From Streptomyces sp. DSM 15324 (lineage in GTDB: Bacteria > Actinomycetota > Actinomycetes > Streptomycetales > Streptomycetaceae), in NCBI RefSeq assembly GCF_001514285.1, contig NZ_KQ949025.1:127571-191570 (forward strand): a DNA stretch of 64,000 nucleotides. Reading direction: 5' to 3'. Within the stretch, counting starts at the first letter, position 1. Every line of letters begins with the position of its first letter. The translations under genes were made by a program, and so were the position numbers. The notes below the pieces were generated by a model, which saw nothing but the letters and a program-made list of their open reading frames with translations, made no database searches and was not told the origin of the DNA. Below are positions 42,525-51,503 of this stretch, piece after piece.

Positions 42525-45500
42525 CCGCCCCTCCGGCCGCGCGCTGCACGACGCCCGGAACGCGCAGTGGGCGCAGTGCTGGCCGGCGCTCGGGGTGAAC
42601 CGTTCGTCGAGGACCTTGCCGGCCGCCGTGGCGAGCAGCTCGCCGACCCATTCCCCCTCCGGGCCGTCCAGTGCCTCCTGGGCCTGCACCTTGGGCAGGG
42701 CGTCACCGCCGTCGCGCTGAGCGGCGCCCTGGCGCAACTGAACGAGTTCGGCGCCGCCGGGCGTGGGGCGTACGCCGTCGAAGGCCTCGTCGACGGCGCC
42801 CTCCCGGACGGCGAGCTGGTAGACGGCGAGCTGGGGGTGCCGCTCCACCTCGCGCGCGGTCGGCGCCTGCTTGCCCGTCTTGAAGTCGACGACGTAGGCG
42901 CGGCCCTCGCCGTCCGCTTCCACGCGGTCCATCTGGCCGCGGATGCGCACCTCGTAGGCGCCCGCTTCGAGGGTGACGTCGAAGTCGTGCTCGCTGGCGA
43001 CGGGCGTGCGCCCCGCGCGGTCGCCCACGTGCCACTGGAGGAAGCGTTCGAGGGCCACGCGCGCGTTGCTCTTCTCCTGCTCCGACTTCCAGGGCGCGTC
43101 GAAGGCGAGCGCGTTCCACACGGAGTCGAGGCGCTCCATCAGGACGTCGAGGTCGGCCGGGGTGTGCCCGGAGGCGACCTCGTCGGCGAGGACGTGCACG
43201 ACGTTGCCGAAGCCCTGGGCGGCGGTGGCGGGCGCGTCGGCCTTCACCTCGCGCCCCAGGAACCACTGGAGGGCGCAGGTGTTGGCCAGCTGGTCGAGGG
43301 CGCTGCCGGAGAGCACGACGGGCTGGTCCCGGTCGCGCAGCGGCACCCTGCTCTCGGTCGGCTCGAACATGCCCCACCAGCGGTAGGGGTGCGCCGAGGG
43401 CACCAGCGGGCGGCCGTCCTCGTCGGCGAGCGCGGCCAGGCGCGCGAGGCGGCGGGCGGCGGCCTCGCGGAGGGCGGCGGAGGCGCGGGGGTCGACCGTC
43501 GTGGCGCGCAGTTCGGCGACGAGCGCGGCGACGGACAGGGGGCGGCGGGGGCGGCCGGTGACGTCCCGGGGTTCCACGCCGAGTTCGGTGAGGAAGCGGG
43601 AGGGCTGGTCGCCGTCGTCGGCGGGTGCCTTCACGGCGGTGACGACGAGCCGGTCACGCGCGCGTGAGGCGGCGACGTAGAACAGCCGCCGTTCCTCGGC
43701 GAGCAGCGCGCCCGGGGTGAGCGGCTCGGCGAGGCCGTCCCGGCCGATGCGGTCGGCCTCCAGGAGGGAGCCGCGGCGACGCAGATCGGGCCACAGGCCC
43801 TCCTGGACGCCGGTGACGACGACCAGGCGCCACTCCAGGCCCTTGGCGCGGTGGGCGGTCATCAGCCGGACGGCGTCGGGGCGTACCGCTCGGCGGGTGA
43901 GGGTGTCGGCGGCTATGTCCTCGGCCTCGATCTCGGCGAGGAAGTTCAGGGCGCCGCGGCCGCCGGTGCGTTCCTCCGCGCGTGCGGCGGTGGCGAACAG
44001 CGCGCACACGGCGTCCAGGTCGCGGTCGGCGTTGCGTCCGGCAGCGCCGCCGCGGCGCGCGGCCCGTTCCAGACGGGTGGGCCAGGGTGTGCCCTCCCAG
44101 AGGTCCCACAGTGCCTCCTCGGCCGTGCCGCCGCGGGCGAGGCGCTCGCGGGCCGTGGCGAGGAGCGCGCCGAGGCGCTGGGCACCGCGCGCGTACACCG
44201 GGTCGTGGGTGACCAGGCGTTCCGGTTCGGCCAGGGCCCGGGTGAGCAGTTCGTCGGAGGGCGGCGGCAGCGGGTTGCCCGCGGCGCGCTCCTCCTCGCG
44301 CAGGGCGCGCCCCAGGCGGCGCAGGTCGGCGGCGTCCATGCCGGCGAGGGGGGAGGCGAGGAGGGTGAGCGCCGTCTCGGTGTCGAGCCAGCAGGGGTCG
44401 CCCTCCCGAGAGGCGCCGGTTCCGTCGGTTCCGTCCGTTCCTTCGGTGCCGCCGGTGTGATCGGTGCCGCCGACACCGCCTGCGCCGTCCGCGCCGACCA
44501 CGCCATCGGTGTCGTCCGTGCCACCGGTGCCGACCACCCCATCAGTACCGTCGCTGCCACCGGTGCCATCGCTCCCGCCGGTGTCCTCCCCGCCCCGGGA
44601 GACCTCCGCGCTCGCCACCGCCCGCAGGGCCGTCAGCAGGGGGGCCACCGCGGGTTCGTGCCGCAGGGGGAGGTCGTCGCCGTCGATGTCCAGGGGGACG
44701 CCGGCCGCGGTGAGGGCGCGGCGGACCGTGGGGATGGTGCGGGAGCCGGCGCGGACCAGGACGGCCATCTCGCCCCAGGGGACGCCGTCCTCCAGGTGGG
44801 CGCGGCGCAGGATGTCGGCGACGTTGTCCAGCTCGGTGCCGGGGGTCGGGTACGTGTAGACCTCGACGCGGCCGCCCTCGCGCGCGGGGACGAGTTCGCG
44901 GTGGGCTCGGACCTTCTCCGCCGGGAGGCGGGTCAGGGGCATGCGCCCGGTCAGCAGTCGGGTGGCGGCGAGCAGCGCGGCGCCGGAGCGGCGGGAGGTG
45001 CGCAGCACCTCGACGGGGGCCGGGCGGCCGTCGGAGCGGGGGAAGGCGCCCGGGAAGTCCAGGATGCCGTTCACGTCGGCGCCCCGGAAGGTGTAGATCG
45101 ACTGGTCGGGGTCGCCGAGGGCCACGAGGGTGCGGCCGCCGCCGGCGAGGGCGTGCAGCAGTCGTACCTGGGCGGGGTCGGTGTCCTGGTACTCGTCGAC
45201 GTACACGGCGTCGTACTGCGCGGCCAGTCGCACGGCGGTGTCGGGGCGGTGGGCGAGGAGGACCGCGCGGTGGACGAGTTCGGCGTAGTCGATGACGCCG
45301 TGCAGGTCGAGGACGTCGAGGTACTCGGCGAGGAACGCGGCGGCGGCCTGCCAGTCGGGGCGGCCGATGCGGGCGGCGAAGGCGTCCAGGGCGTCGGGGC
45401 CGAGGCCGAGTTCCCGGCTGCGGGCGAGCACCGCGCGGACCTCGTCGGCGAACCCGCGCGTGGTCAGGCAGGCGCGTAGTTCGTCCGGCCAGCGCACGTG

Positions 45501-45995
45501 CGCGAGGCCGAGCCGCTGGAGGTCGAGCTGGCCTGCGAGCAGCTCGCGGACGGCCACGTCCTGCTCGGGGCCGGACAGCAGCCGCAGCGGCTCCGCGAAC
45601 AGCTCGCCGTCCTGATGGGCGCGGACCAGGGCGTAGCAGTAGGAGTGGAAGGTGGTCGCCTGGGGCGCGCGGGAGGCGCCCATGCGCTGCGCCATCCGGT
45701 CGCGCAGCTCCACGGCCGCCTTGCGGCTGAAGGTCAGCACCAGCACGCGCGCGGGGTCGCCGCCGCGGGCGACGCGGGCCGCCACGGACTCCACGAGGGT
45801 GGTGGTCTTGCCGGTGCCGGGACCGGCGAGGACGAGCAGCGGCCCGGTGACGTGGTCAACCACGGAGCGCTGTGCGGCGTCCAGACGAGGGGGGGCGGTC
45901 CGGGCGGGCGGGGTTCGGACCAGCCGGTAAGCGCCACGGTTCCCCTGTCGACCCTGGGGGTGCGACAGGCGCCTGGTGGAGGAAGAGGAGCTCAC
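42510..45995 (-). CDS. adnA: AdnA-like helicase-nuclease with Fe-S type cysteines
   Basis: 1161 aa from GTG 45995. The motor has Walker A AGPGTGKTTTL and GDPDQSIYTFRG; VYVDEYQDTDPAQ is motif II and HRAKGLEWRLVVV motif V. The C-terminal nuclease has GQMDRVEADG and VVDFKTGKQAPT. The last 30 residues hold HCAHCAFRASC, which with an upstream Cys (NTCALQWF) fits the AddB/AdnA Fe-S cluster. A Gly/Thr/Asp insert (about 490-555), absent from the family plan as I know it, is encoded by a tandem repeat. The frame opens to 46079, but GTG 45995 starts the family-like region. It is followed by adnB, 137 bp away, presumably one unit. Confidence 0.87.
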   Translation of the reverse strand: MSSSSSTRRLSHPQGRQGNRGAYRLVRTPPARTAPPRLDAAQRSVVDHVTGPLLVLAGPGTGKTTTLVESVAARVARGGDPARVLVLTFSRKAAVELRDRMAQRMGASRAPQATTFHSYCYALVRAHQDGELFAEPLRLLSGPEQDVAVRELLAGQLDLQRLGLAHVRWPDELRACLTTRGFADEVRAVLARSRELGLGPDALDAFAARIGRPDWQAAAAFLAEYLDVLDLHGVIDYAELVHRAVLLAHRPDTAVRLAAQYDAVYVDEYQDTDPAQVRLLHALAGGGRTLVALGDPDQSIYTFRGADVNGILDFPGAFPRSDGRPAPVEVLRTSRRSGAALLAATRLLTGRMPLTRLPAEKVRAHRELVPAREGGRVEVYTYPTPGTELDNVADILRRAHLEDGVPWGEMAVLVRAGSRTIPTVRRALTAAGVPLDIDGDDLPLRHEPAVAPLLTALRAVASAEVSRGGEDTGGSDGTGGSDGTDGVVGTGGTDDTDGVVGADGAGGVGGTDHTGGTEGTDGTDGTGASREGDPCWLDTETALTLLASPLAGMDAADLRRLGRALREEERAAGNPLPPPSDELLTRALAEPERLVTHDPVYARGAQRLGALLATARERLARGGTAEEALWDLWEGTPWPTRLERAARRGGAAGRNADRDLDAVCALFATAARAEERTGGRGALNFLAEIEAEDIAADTLTRRAVRPDAVRLMTAHRAKGLEWRLVVVTGVQEGLWPDLRRRGSLLEADRIGRDGLAEPLTPGALLAEERRLFYVAASRARDRLVVTAVKAPADDGDQPSRFLTELGVEPRDVTGRPRRPLSVAALVAELRATTVDPRASAALREAAARRLARLAALADEDGRPLVPSAHPYRWWGMFEPTESRVPLRDRDQPVVLSGSALDQLANTCALQWFLGREVKADAPATAAQGFGNVVHVLADEVASGHTPADLDVLMERLDSVWNALAFDAPWKSEQEKSNARVALERFLQWHVGDRAGRTPVASEHDFDVTLEAGAYEVRIRGQMDRVEADGEGRAYVVDFKTGKQAPTAREVERHPQLAVYQLAVREGAVDEAFDGVRPTPGGAELVQLRQGAAQRDGGDALPKVQAQEALDGPEGEWVGELLATAAGKVLDERFTPSAGQHCAHCAFRASCSARPEGRHVVE

Positions 45996-46154
45996 GTGGT
46001 TCGCCGGTCCTGGTGGGTGTGCTGGGTGGTCGAGGGCCGCATTCTCCGCCCCGCGCCCCTCGAACGTACGCCATGCCACCGACGTGCCCGGTTTTCCTGT
46101 TTTCCCCCGTACGGGCTACAGGGTCCCCTCGGGCGGGTCGGATGGCGGAAGCTG

Positions 46155-46562
46155 TCAGGTGTGACCGTCCGCGTGTTCGCCGCCGTCCCAGCGCGCCCGC
46201 CGCATGTCGAGGCGCGGCAGATGGCCCTCGGCGGCCCTGCTCGCCTCCTTCAGCGGCGTGCCCTCGTCGCGGTAGTGAGCGAGCGCCCGCAGCTCGTGGC
46301 CGGGCAGCAGCGCCCCGTCCGCGCGCACCACACGCCACCACGGCACGGCACCGCCGTAGAGGGCCATCACCCGGCCGACCTGCCGGGGCCCGCCCTCCTC
46401 GAGCCACTCGGCGACATCCCCGTACGTCATGACCCGCCCGGGCGGGATCAGCTCGGCGACCCCGAGGACCCGCTCGGCGTACTCCGGCAGCGCGTCGGGG
46501 TACTCGGGGCGGGCGTCGGGATCCTCCGGGCAGGCGTCGTCCGGGATGCTCCGCTCGCTCAT
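46155..46562 (-). CDS. Alkyltransferase-like (ATL) DNA-damage protein
   Basis: 135 aa from ATG 46562 with AGGGAGGATG upstream. MGMT-fold: PPGRVMTYGDVAEWLEEGGPRQVGRVM (about 41-67). The usual active-site PCHRV is PWWRVVRADG here, so the alkyl-accepting Cys is missing. ATL proteins bind O6-alkylguanine and hand it to nucleotide excision repair. The N-terminal 30 residues are acidic and repetitive. It diverges from the 46749 gene and lies near adnA, as in mycobacteria. Confidence 0.88.
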   Translation of the reverse strand: MSERSIPDDACPEDPDARPEYPDALPEYAERVLGVAELIPPGRVMTYGDVAEWLEEGGPRQVGRVMALYGGAVPWWRVVRADGALLPGHELRALAHYRDEGTPLKEASRAAEGHLPRLDMRRARWDGGEHADGHT

Positions 46563-46748
46563 CCTCCCTATCCTGCCGCACCCCACCGACAGGACGGCCG
46601 CCGCGTGACCGTGCGTGACCCTCGCCCCCGGGCGGCGCGTGGGGCAGACTGTCCGCCCCCGCATTTGCACCCTGATGCCCCCGTGTGTCGGTGGAGCATG
46701 CCACCATCGTGCGGGCGGTGACCGGTGATACGAGATCAAGAAGAGACG

Positions 46749-49490
46749 ATGAAGCAGCAGGGTGTGCATCCCGAGGACGCGGAGGGCACCTCTGACGCTG
46801 CGTCGCGCCCGGACGGTCCCGAGAACCCGGACAGCGCCGAAGCCCCGAAGGAGGGCGGCGCCCCGAAGGAGCCGCTCGACGCGTCGCCGGACGACGTGCA
46901 CAGCGACGAGGTCGAGGGTGACGAACCGCTGCTCCCCGCGCGCGTGCACCGCCCCTCCGACCTCATGCGACTCCTGGTGGGCGTGCTGGCCGTCATCGTG
47001 CTGCTGGGCATCGCCGCCTTCGCACACGGAACGACCTCGGGCCTCGAACAGGACATCAACAAGGGCACCGGTCAGGCGCCCGACCTGCTCATCAAGATCG
47101 CGGGACTGGCGTCCAGCATCGCGATCCTGCTGGTGCCGGTGGCCTTCGCGATCGAGCGGCTGATCAAACGGGACGGGCTGCGCATCGCCGACGGCGTGCT
47201 CGCCGCCGTCCTGGCGCACGGTGTGACACTCGCCACGGACCTCTGGGTCGCCAAGGCGGCCCCGGACTCGATCCAGGAGGCGCTCACCCAGCCCTCCCCC
47301 GGTGACATCCACGCCCTGACGGACCCGGTGCACGGCTATCTCGCGCCCGTCATCGCCTATATGACGGCCGTCGGCATGTCACGCCGGCCGCGCTGGCGCG
47401 CGGTGCTGTGGATGGTGCTGCTCCTGGACGCGTTCTCGATGCTGGTCACCGGCTACACCACGCCGTTCTCGATCATCCTGACGGTGCTGATCGGCTGGAC
47501 GGTCGCCTACGGCACGCTGTACGCGGTCGGCTCGCCCAACGTACGGCCCACGGGACGGACGCTCATGGCGGGCCTGCGGCACGTCGGCTTCCATCCCGTG
47601 AGCGCGGCCCGGGAGGAGGCGCCGGACACCTCCGAGACCGGCGACCGCGGCCGGCGCTACTTCGTCACCCTGGAGGACGGCCCGCCGCTGGACGTCACCG
47701 TGGTCGACCGGGAGCAGCAGGCGCAGGGGTTCTTCTACCGCGCGTGGCGCAACCTGACCCTGCGCGGCTTCGCCACCCGCAGCAGCCTGCAGTCGCTGCG
47801 CCAGGCACTGGAGCAGGAGGCGCTGCTCGCCTACGCGGCGATCGCGGCGGGCGCCAACGCCCCCAAGCTGATCGCCACCTCCGAGCTCGGCCCCGACGCC
47901 GTGATGCTGGTCTACGAGCACACCGGCGGGCGCACCCTGGACTCGCTGGCGGACGAGGAGATCACCGACGACCTGCTGCGCGACACCTGGCACCAGGTGC
48001 GCGCCCTCCAGTCCCGGCGGATCGCGCACCGCCGGCTGGTGGGGGACGCCGTCCTGGTGGATCGTTCCGGCACGGTGATCCTCACCGATCTGCGCGTCGG
48101 CGAGATCGCGGCCGGTGATCTTCTGCTGCGCATGGACATCTCTCAGCTGCTCGTGACGCTGGGGCTGCGCGTGGGCGCGGAGCGGGCGGTCTCCTCGGCG
48201 GTGGGCGTGCTCGGCCCGGACGCGGTGGCGGACTGTCTGCCGATGCTCCAGCCCATCGCGCTCAGCCGCTCCACGCGCGCGACGCTGCGCCGACTGGCCC
48301 GGGAGCGGGCGCAGCGGGAGCGCGAGGCGGTCCTGGAAGCGTCCCGGCAGGCCAAGCAGGCCCGGCTGGACGCGGGGCACGAGCCGGAACCCGTCTCCGA
48401 GAAGGCCGAGAAGAAGGCCGTACGGGCACAGGCGCGGGCCGAGAAGCGGGCCATCGACGAGGCGCTGGAGGAGGCGCGCGAGGAGGATCTGCTGACCCAG
48501 ATCCGGCATCAGGTGCTGCGGATCCGGCCCGAGGCCCCGGTCGAGCCGGCCCGGCTGGAGCGCGTGCGGCCGCGCACCCTGATGAGTTTCATCGCCGGTG
48601 CGATCGGCGCGTACTTCCTGCTGACGCAGCTCACGCACATCGAGTTCGGTCCGCTCGTCGCCAACGCCGAGTGGGGCTGGGTCGCGGCGGCCGTGCTGTT
48701 CTCGGCGCTGAGCTATGTCGCCGCCGCGATGAGCCTGCTGGGGTTCGTGCCGGAGCGGGTGCCGTTCCCGCGAACGGTCGCGGCGCAGGTCGCGGGGTCG
48801 TTCGTGAAGATCGTGGCCCCGGCCGCGGTCGGCGGGGTCGCGCTCAACACGCGGTTCCTCCAGCGTTCGGGGGTGCGCCCGGGGCTCGCGGTGGCGAGTG
48901 TCGGCGCGTCGCAGTTGTTCGGGCTCGGCTGCCACATCCTGATGCTGCTGTCGTTCGGCTATCTGACGGGGACCGAGAAGACCCCCTCGCTGTCGCCGTC
49001 CCGCACGGTCATCGCGGGCCTGCTGACAGTGGCGGTGCTCGTGCTGGTGGTGACGTCGGTGCCGTTCCTGCGGAAATTCGTCGTCACGCGCGTGAGGTCG
49101 CTGTTCGCGGGTGTGGTGCCGCGGATGCTCGACGTGCTGCAGCGGCCGCAGAAGCTGGTCACCGGCATCGGCGGCATGCTGCTGCTGACGTTCTGCTTCG
49201 TGATGTGTCTGGACGCCTCGATCCGCGCGTTCGGCACCGCATCGTCCTCCATCAGCATCGCCAGCGTCGCGGTCGTCTTCCTCGCCGGCAACGCGCTGGG
49301 CTCCGCCGCTCCGACGCCGGGCGGTGTCGGAGCGGTCGAGGCGACGCTGACGGTCGGTCTGATCGCGGTGGGACTGCCCAAGGAGGTGGCCGCCCCCGCG
49401 GTGCTGCTCTTCCGGCTGCTGACGCTGTGGCTCCCGGTGCTGCCGGGCTGGCTGGCCTTCAACCAGCTGAGCCGCAAGGGCGCGCTCTGA
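46749..49490 (+). CDS. Large membrane protein: kinase-like domain plus lysyltransferase-type flippase domain
   Basis: 913 aa from ATG 46749 (MKQQGVHPEDAEGT). An acidic N-terminal tail is followed by about six to eight helices (75-250), a cytoplasmic region (280-460) that resembles a degenerate APH/RIO kinase (VMLVYEHTGGRTLDSL, IAHRRLVGDAVLVDRSGTVILTDL), an Arg/Lys/Glu-rich coiled stretch (500-590) and a C-terminal eight-helix UPF0104/MprF-flippase-type domain (AGNALGSAAPTPGGVGAVEATLTVGL). It lacks the MprF synthase. The kinase HRD/DFG residues are not complete. The substrate is unknown. Confidence 0.82.
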   Translation: MKQQGVHPEDAEGTSDAASRPDGPENPDSAEAPKEGGAPKEPLDASPDDVHSDEVEGDEPLLPARVHRPSDLMRLLVGVLAVIVLLGIAAFAHGTTSGLEQDINKGTGQAPDLLIKIAGLASSIAILLVPVAFAIERLIKRDGLRIADGVLAAVLAHGVTLATDLWVAKAAPDSIQEALTQPSPGDIHALTDPVHGYLAPVIAYMTAVGMSRRPRWRAVLWMVLLLDAFSMLVTGYTTPFSIILTVLIGWTVAYGTLYAVGSPNVRPTGRTLMAGLRHVGFHPVSAAREEAPDTSETGDRGRRYFVTLEDGPPLDVTVVDREQQAQGFFYRAWRNLTLRGFATRSSLQSLRQALEQEALLAYAAIAAGANAPKLIATSELGPDAVMLVYEHTGGRTLDSLADEEITDDLLRDTWHQVRALQSRRIAHRRLVGDAVLVDRSGTVILTDLRVGEIAAGDLLLRMDISQLLVTLGLRVGAERAVSSAVGVLGPDAVADCLPMLQPIALSRSTRATLRRLARERAQREREAVLEASRQAKQARLDAGHEPEPVSEKAEKKAVRAQARAEKRAIDEALEEAREEDLLTQIRHQVLRIRPEAPVEPARLERVRPRTLMSFIAGAIGAYFLLTQLTHIEFGPLVANAEWGWVAAAVLFSALSYVAAAMSLLGFVPERVPFPRTVAAQVAGSFVKIVAPAAVGGVALNTRFLQRSGVRPGLAVASVGASQLFGLGCHILMLLSFGYLTGTEKTPSLSPSRTVIAGLLTVAVLVLVVTSVPFLRKFVVTRVRSLFAGVVPRMLDVLQRPQKLVTGIGGMLLLTFCFVMCLDASIRAFGTASSSISIASVAVVFLAGNALGSAAPTPGGVGAVEATLTVGLIAVGLPKEVAAPAVLLFRLLTLWLPVLPGWLAFNQLSRKGAL

Positions 49491-49529
49491 TCCCCTCGGG
49501 ACACCGACCGTCCAGGACCTGTGTGCGAC

Positions 49530-49730
49530 CTAGTGCTGTGACCGGAAAGGTTCACCGGCTCGCGACGCCCGGCACGGCACCTCGCCGCGTTGGCGCATCA
49601 CCCGAGTACATCCAGTACGCGGGCGATGCTCCGCCTTGCGATGCTCCCCCCACTGCCTGAATGGCGTGGGAGGTGCCCCCAGCGCCGGACGCCGCGAGCT
49701 TCCGGCAAACCTTTCCGGTCACAGCACTAG
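49530..49730. mobile_element. MITE-like element with 22-bp terminal inverted repeats
   Basis: TAGTGCTGTGACCGGAAAGG(TT) at 49531-49552 is repeated in perfect inverse order at 49708-49729. CTAG overlaps both outer ends, which may be the target duplication or part of the ends. The total is about 200 bp with no coding capacity. It lies between the 46749 gene and the first lipoprotein peptidase gene; the remaining 307-bp spacer has nothing else I recognise. The transposase that would move it is not in this window. Confidence 0.8.
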
Positions 49731-49797
49731 CGGTACGGCGTAGCTCGTACGGCCCGTGCCCCGCGCGCGGGGGCGGGCCCGACCCCACGATGGGACC

Positions 49798-51342
49798 ATG
49801 CCGAACCCCGCCCGTCTGCGCGCCGCAGCCCTGACCGCGACCGCCCTGCTGCTGACCTCCGCACTGGCCGGCTGCGGCGAGGACGCCGGGGACGAGGACC
49901 TGACGGCGCAGAAGCTCGACTGGGAGGACTGTCCGGCCCCGTCCGCGTCCGAGGGCGGCGGCACCGCCCCGTCCCCGCTGCCGGACGGCGACCACTGGCA
50001 GTGCGCCACGATGAAGGCGCCCCGGGACTGGGCCGACCCCGGAGGCGACACCATCAAGATCGCACTGATCAGGGCCGAGGCGAGCGGCTCCCCGGACCGG
50101 CGGATCGGGTCGCTGGTGTTCAACTTCGGCGGGCCCGGCGGCTCGGGCGTCAGCACCCTGCCCGCGTTCGGCGAGGACTACACGACCCTGCGCACCCGCT
50201 ACGACCTGGTGAGCTTCGACCCGCGCGGAGTCGGCCGCAGCGCGGGGGTGACGTGCGAGAACGACCAGCAGCTCGACGCGTACTTCCAGCAGGACATGAC
50301 CCCCGACGACGCCGCCGAGCGCGCCGCGCTGCTCGACAACACCGAGGCGTTCAACGCGGCCTGCCGCAAGCACTCCGGGACGATGCTGCCGCATGTCCGC
50401 ACCACCGACGCGGCCCGGGACATGGACCTGATGCGCCAGGTGCTCGGTGATACGAAGCTGCACTACTTCGGCATCTCCTACGGCACCGAACTCGGCGGCG
50501 TGTACGCCCACCTGTTCCCGAAGAACGTGGGGCGGGCCGTGTTCGACGCGGTCGTCGACCCCACGCAGACGCCGGAGCAGGGGGCCCTCGGCCAGGCCAG
50601 GGGCTTCCAGCTCGCGCTCGACAACTTCGCCGAGGACTGCACGTCCCGGTCCGGGGGCTGCCCCGTCGGCGACACCCCGCAGGACGTGCGGGACCGGATC
50701 GCCGCCCTGCTGAGACGTCTGGAGGCCAAACCGATCCCCGGCGTCTTCCCCCGCGTCCTGACCCAGAGCGCCGCCACCAACGGCATCGCGCAGTCGCTGT
50801 ACTCGAAGGACTTCTGGGAGTACCTGACCGAGGGCCTGGAACAGGCCTACGACGGGGACGGCAGGATCCTGATGCTGCTGTCCGACTCGATGAACGGCCG
50901 CAGCGCCAACGGCGAGTACAGCAACATCGCCGCCGCGAACACCGCCATCAACTGCTCCGACGACCGGCCCCGCTACTCCGCCGAGGAGGTCGAGGCGAAG
51001 GTGCCGGAGTTCCGCGCCGCCTCACCCCTGTTCGGGGACTTCCTGGCCTGGTCCATGGTGGGCTGCACCGACTGGGCCGTGCCGGGCGCCGCCGACCACC
51101 CGGACGTCCACGCGCCCGGCTCGGCGCCCATCCTCGTCGTGGGCAACACCGGCGACCCGGCGACCCCGTACGAGGGGGCACGCAGGATGGCGACCGCGCT
51201 GGGCAAGGGCGTCGGCGTGGAGCTGACCTACCGGGGGCAGGGGCACGGCGCCTACGGCAGCAAGAACAGGTGTGTGCAGGCGGCCGTGGACGGCTATCTG
51301 CTGGAGGGCAAGGTGCCGACCGCCGGCACCGTCTGCTCCTGA
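49798..51342 (+). CDS. Secreted lipoprotein alpha/beta-hydrolase peptidase (S33, tripeptidyl aminopeptidase type), copy 1
   Basis: 514 aa from ATG 49798. The lipobox LLLTSALAGC puts the lipidated Cys at about 25. The nucleophile motif GISYGTELGG and the oxyanion FGGPGGSGVST are present, with Asp in GNTGDPATP and His in GQGHGAYG completing the triad. The C-terminal TAP domain is typical. Such enzymes remove tripeptides or acyl groups outside the cell. It lies about 70 bp after the MITE. Paralogue of the next gene, about 50% identical by eye. Confidence 0.88.
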   Translation: MPNPARLRAAALTATALLLTSALAGCGEDAGDEDLTAQKLDWEDCPAPSASEGGGTAPSPLPDGDHWQCATMKAPRDWADPGGDTIKIALIRAEASGSPDRRIGSLVFNFGGPGGSGVSTLPAFGEDYTTLRTRYDLVSFDPRGVGRSAGVTCENDQQLDAYFQQDMTPDDAAERAALLDNTEAFNAACRKHSGTMLPHVRTTDAARDMDLMRQVLGDTKLHYFGISYGTELGGVYAHLFPKNVGRAVFDAVVDPTQTPEQGALGQARGFQLALDNFAEDCTSRSGGCPVGDTPQDVRDRIAALLRRLEAKPIPGVFPRVLTQSAATNGIAQSLYSKDFWEYLTEGLEQAYDGDGRILMLLSDSMNGRSANGEYSNIAAANTAINCSDDRPRYSAEEVEAKVPEFRAASPLFGDFLAWSMVGCTDWAVPGAADHPDVHAPGSAPILVVGNTGDPATPYEGARRMATALGKGVGVELTYRGQGHGAYGSKNRCVQAAVDGYLLEGKVPTAGTVCS

Positions 51343-51503
51343 CGCTCCCCCGCAGCGCACCTCCCCGCTTCCCTCCCACTCCCCAAGAAACTGCAGGTCA
51401 TAGCGTTATCCACAGGCTCCGACGAGTGGACCGCCCTCGACCTACCATGGCCTGACACCCGTCCCGCCACCCGGCGCGGACGGTCGGCGAGGGGGTAGGG
51501 CAC

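Noticed and set aside
49552..50511. Minus-strand ORF covering the MITE and peptidase 1
   Set aside because: Antisense shadow of the lipoprotein peptidase with no homology or start signal.
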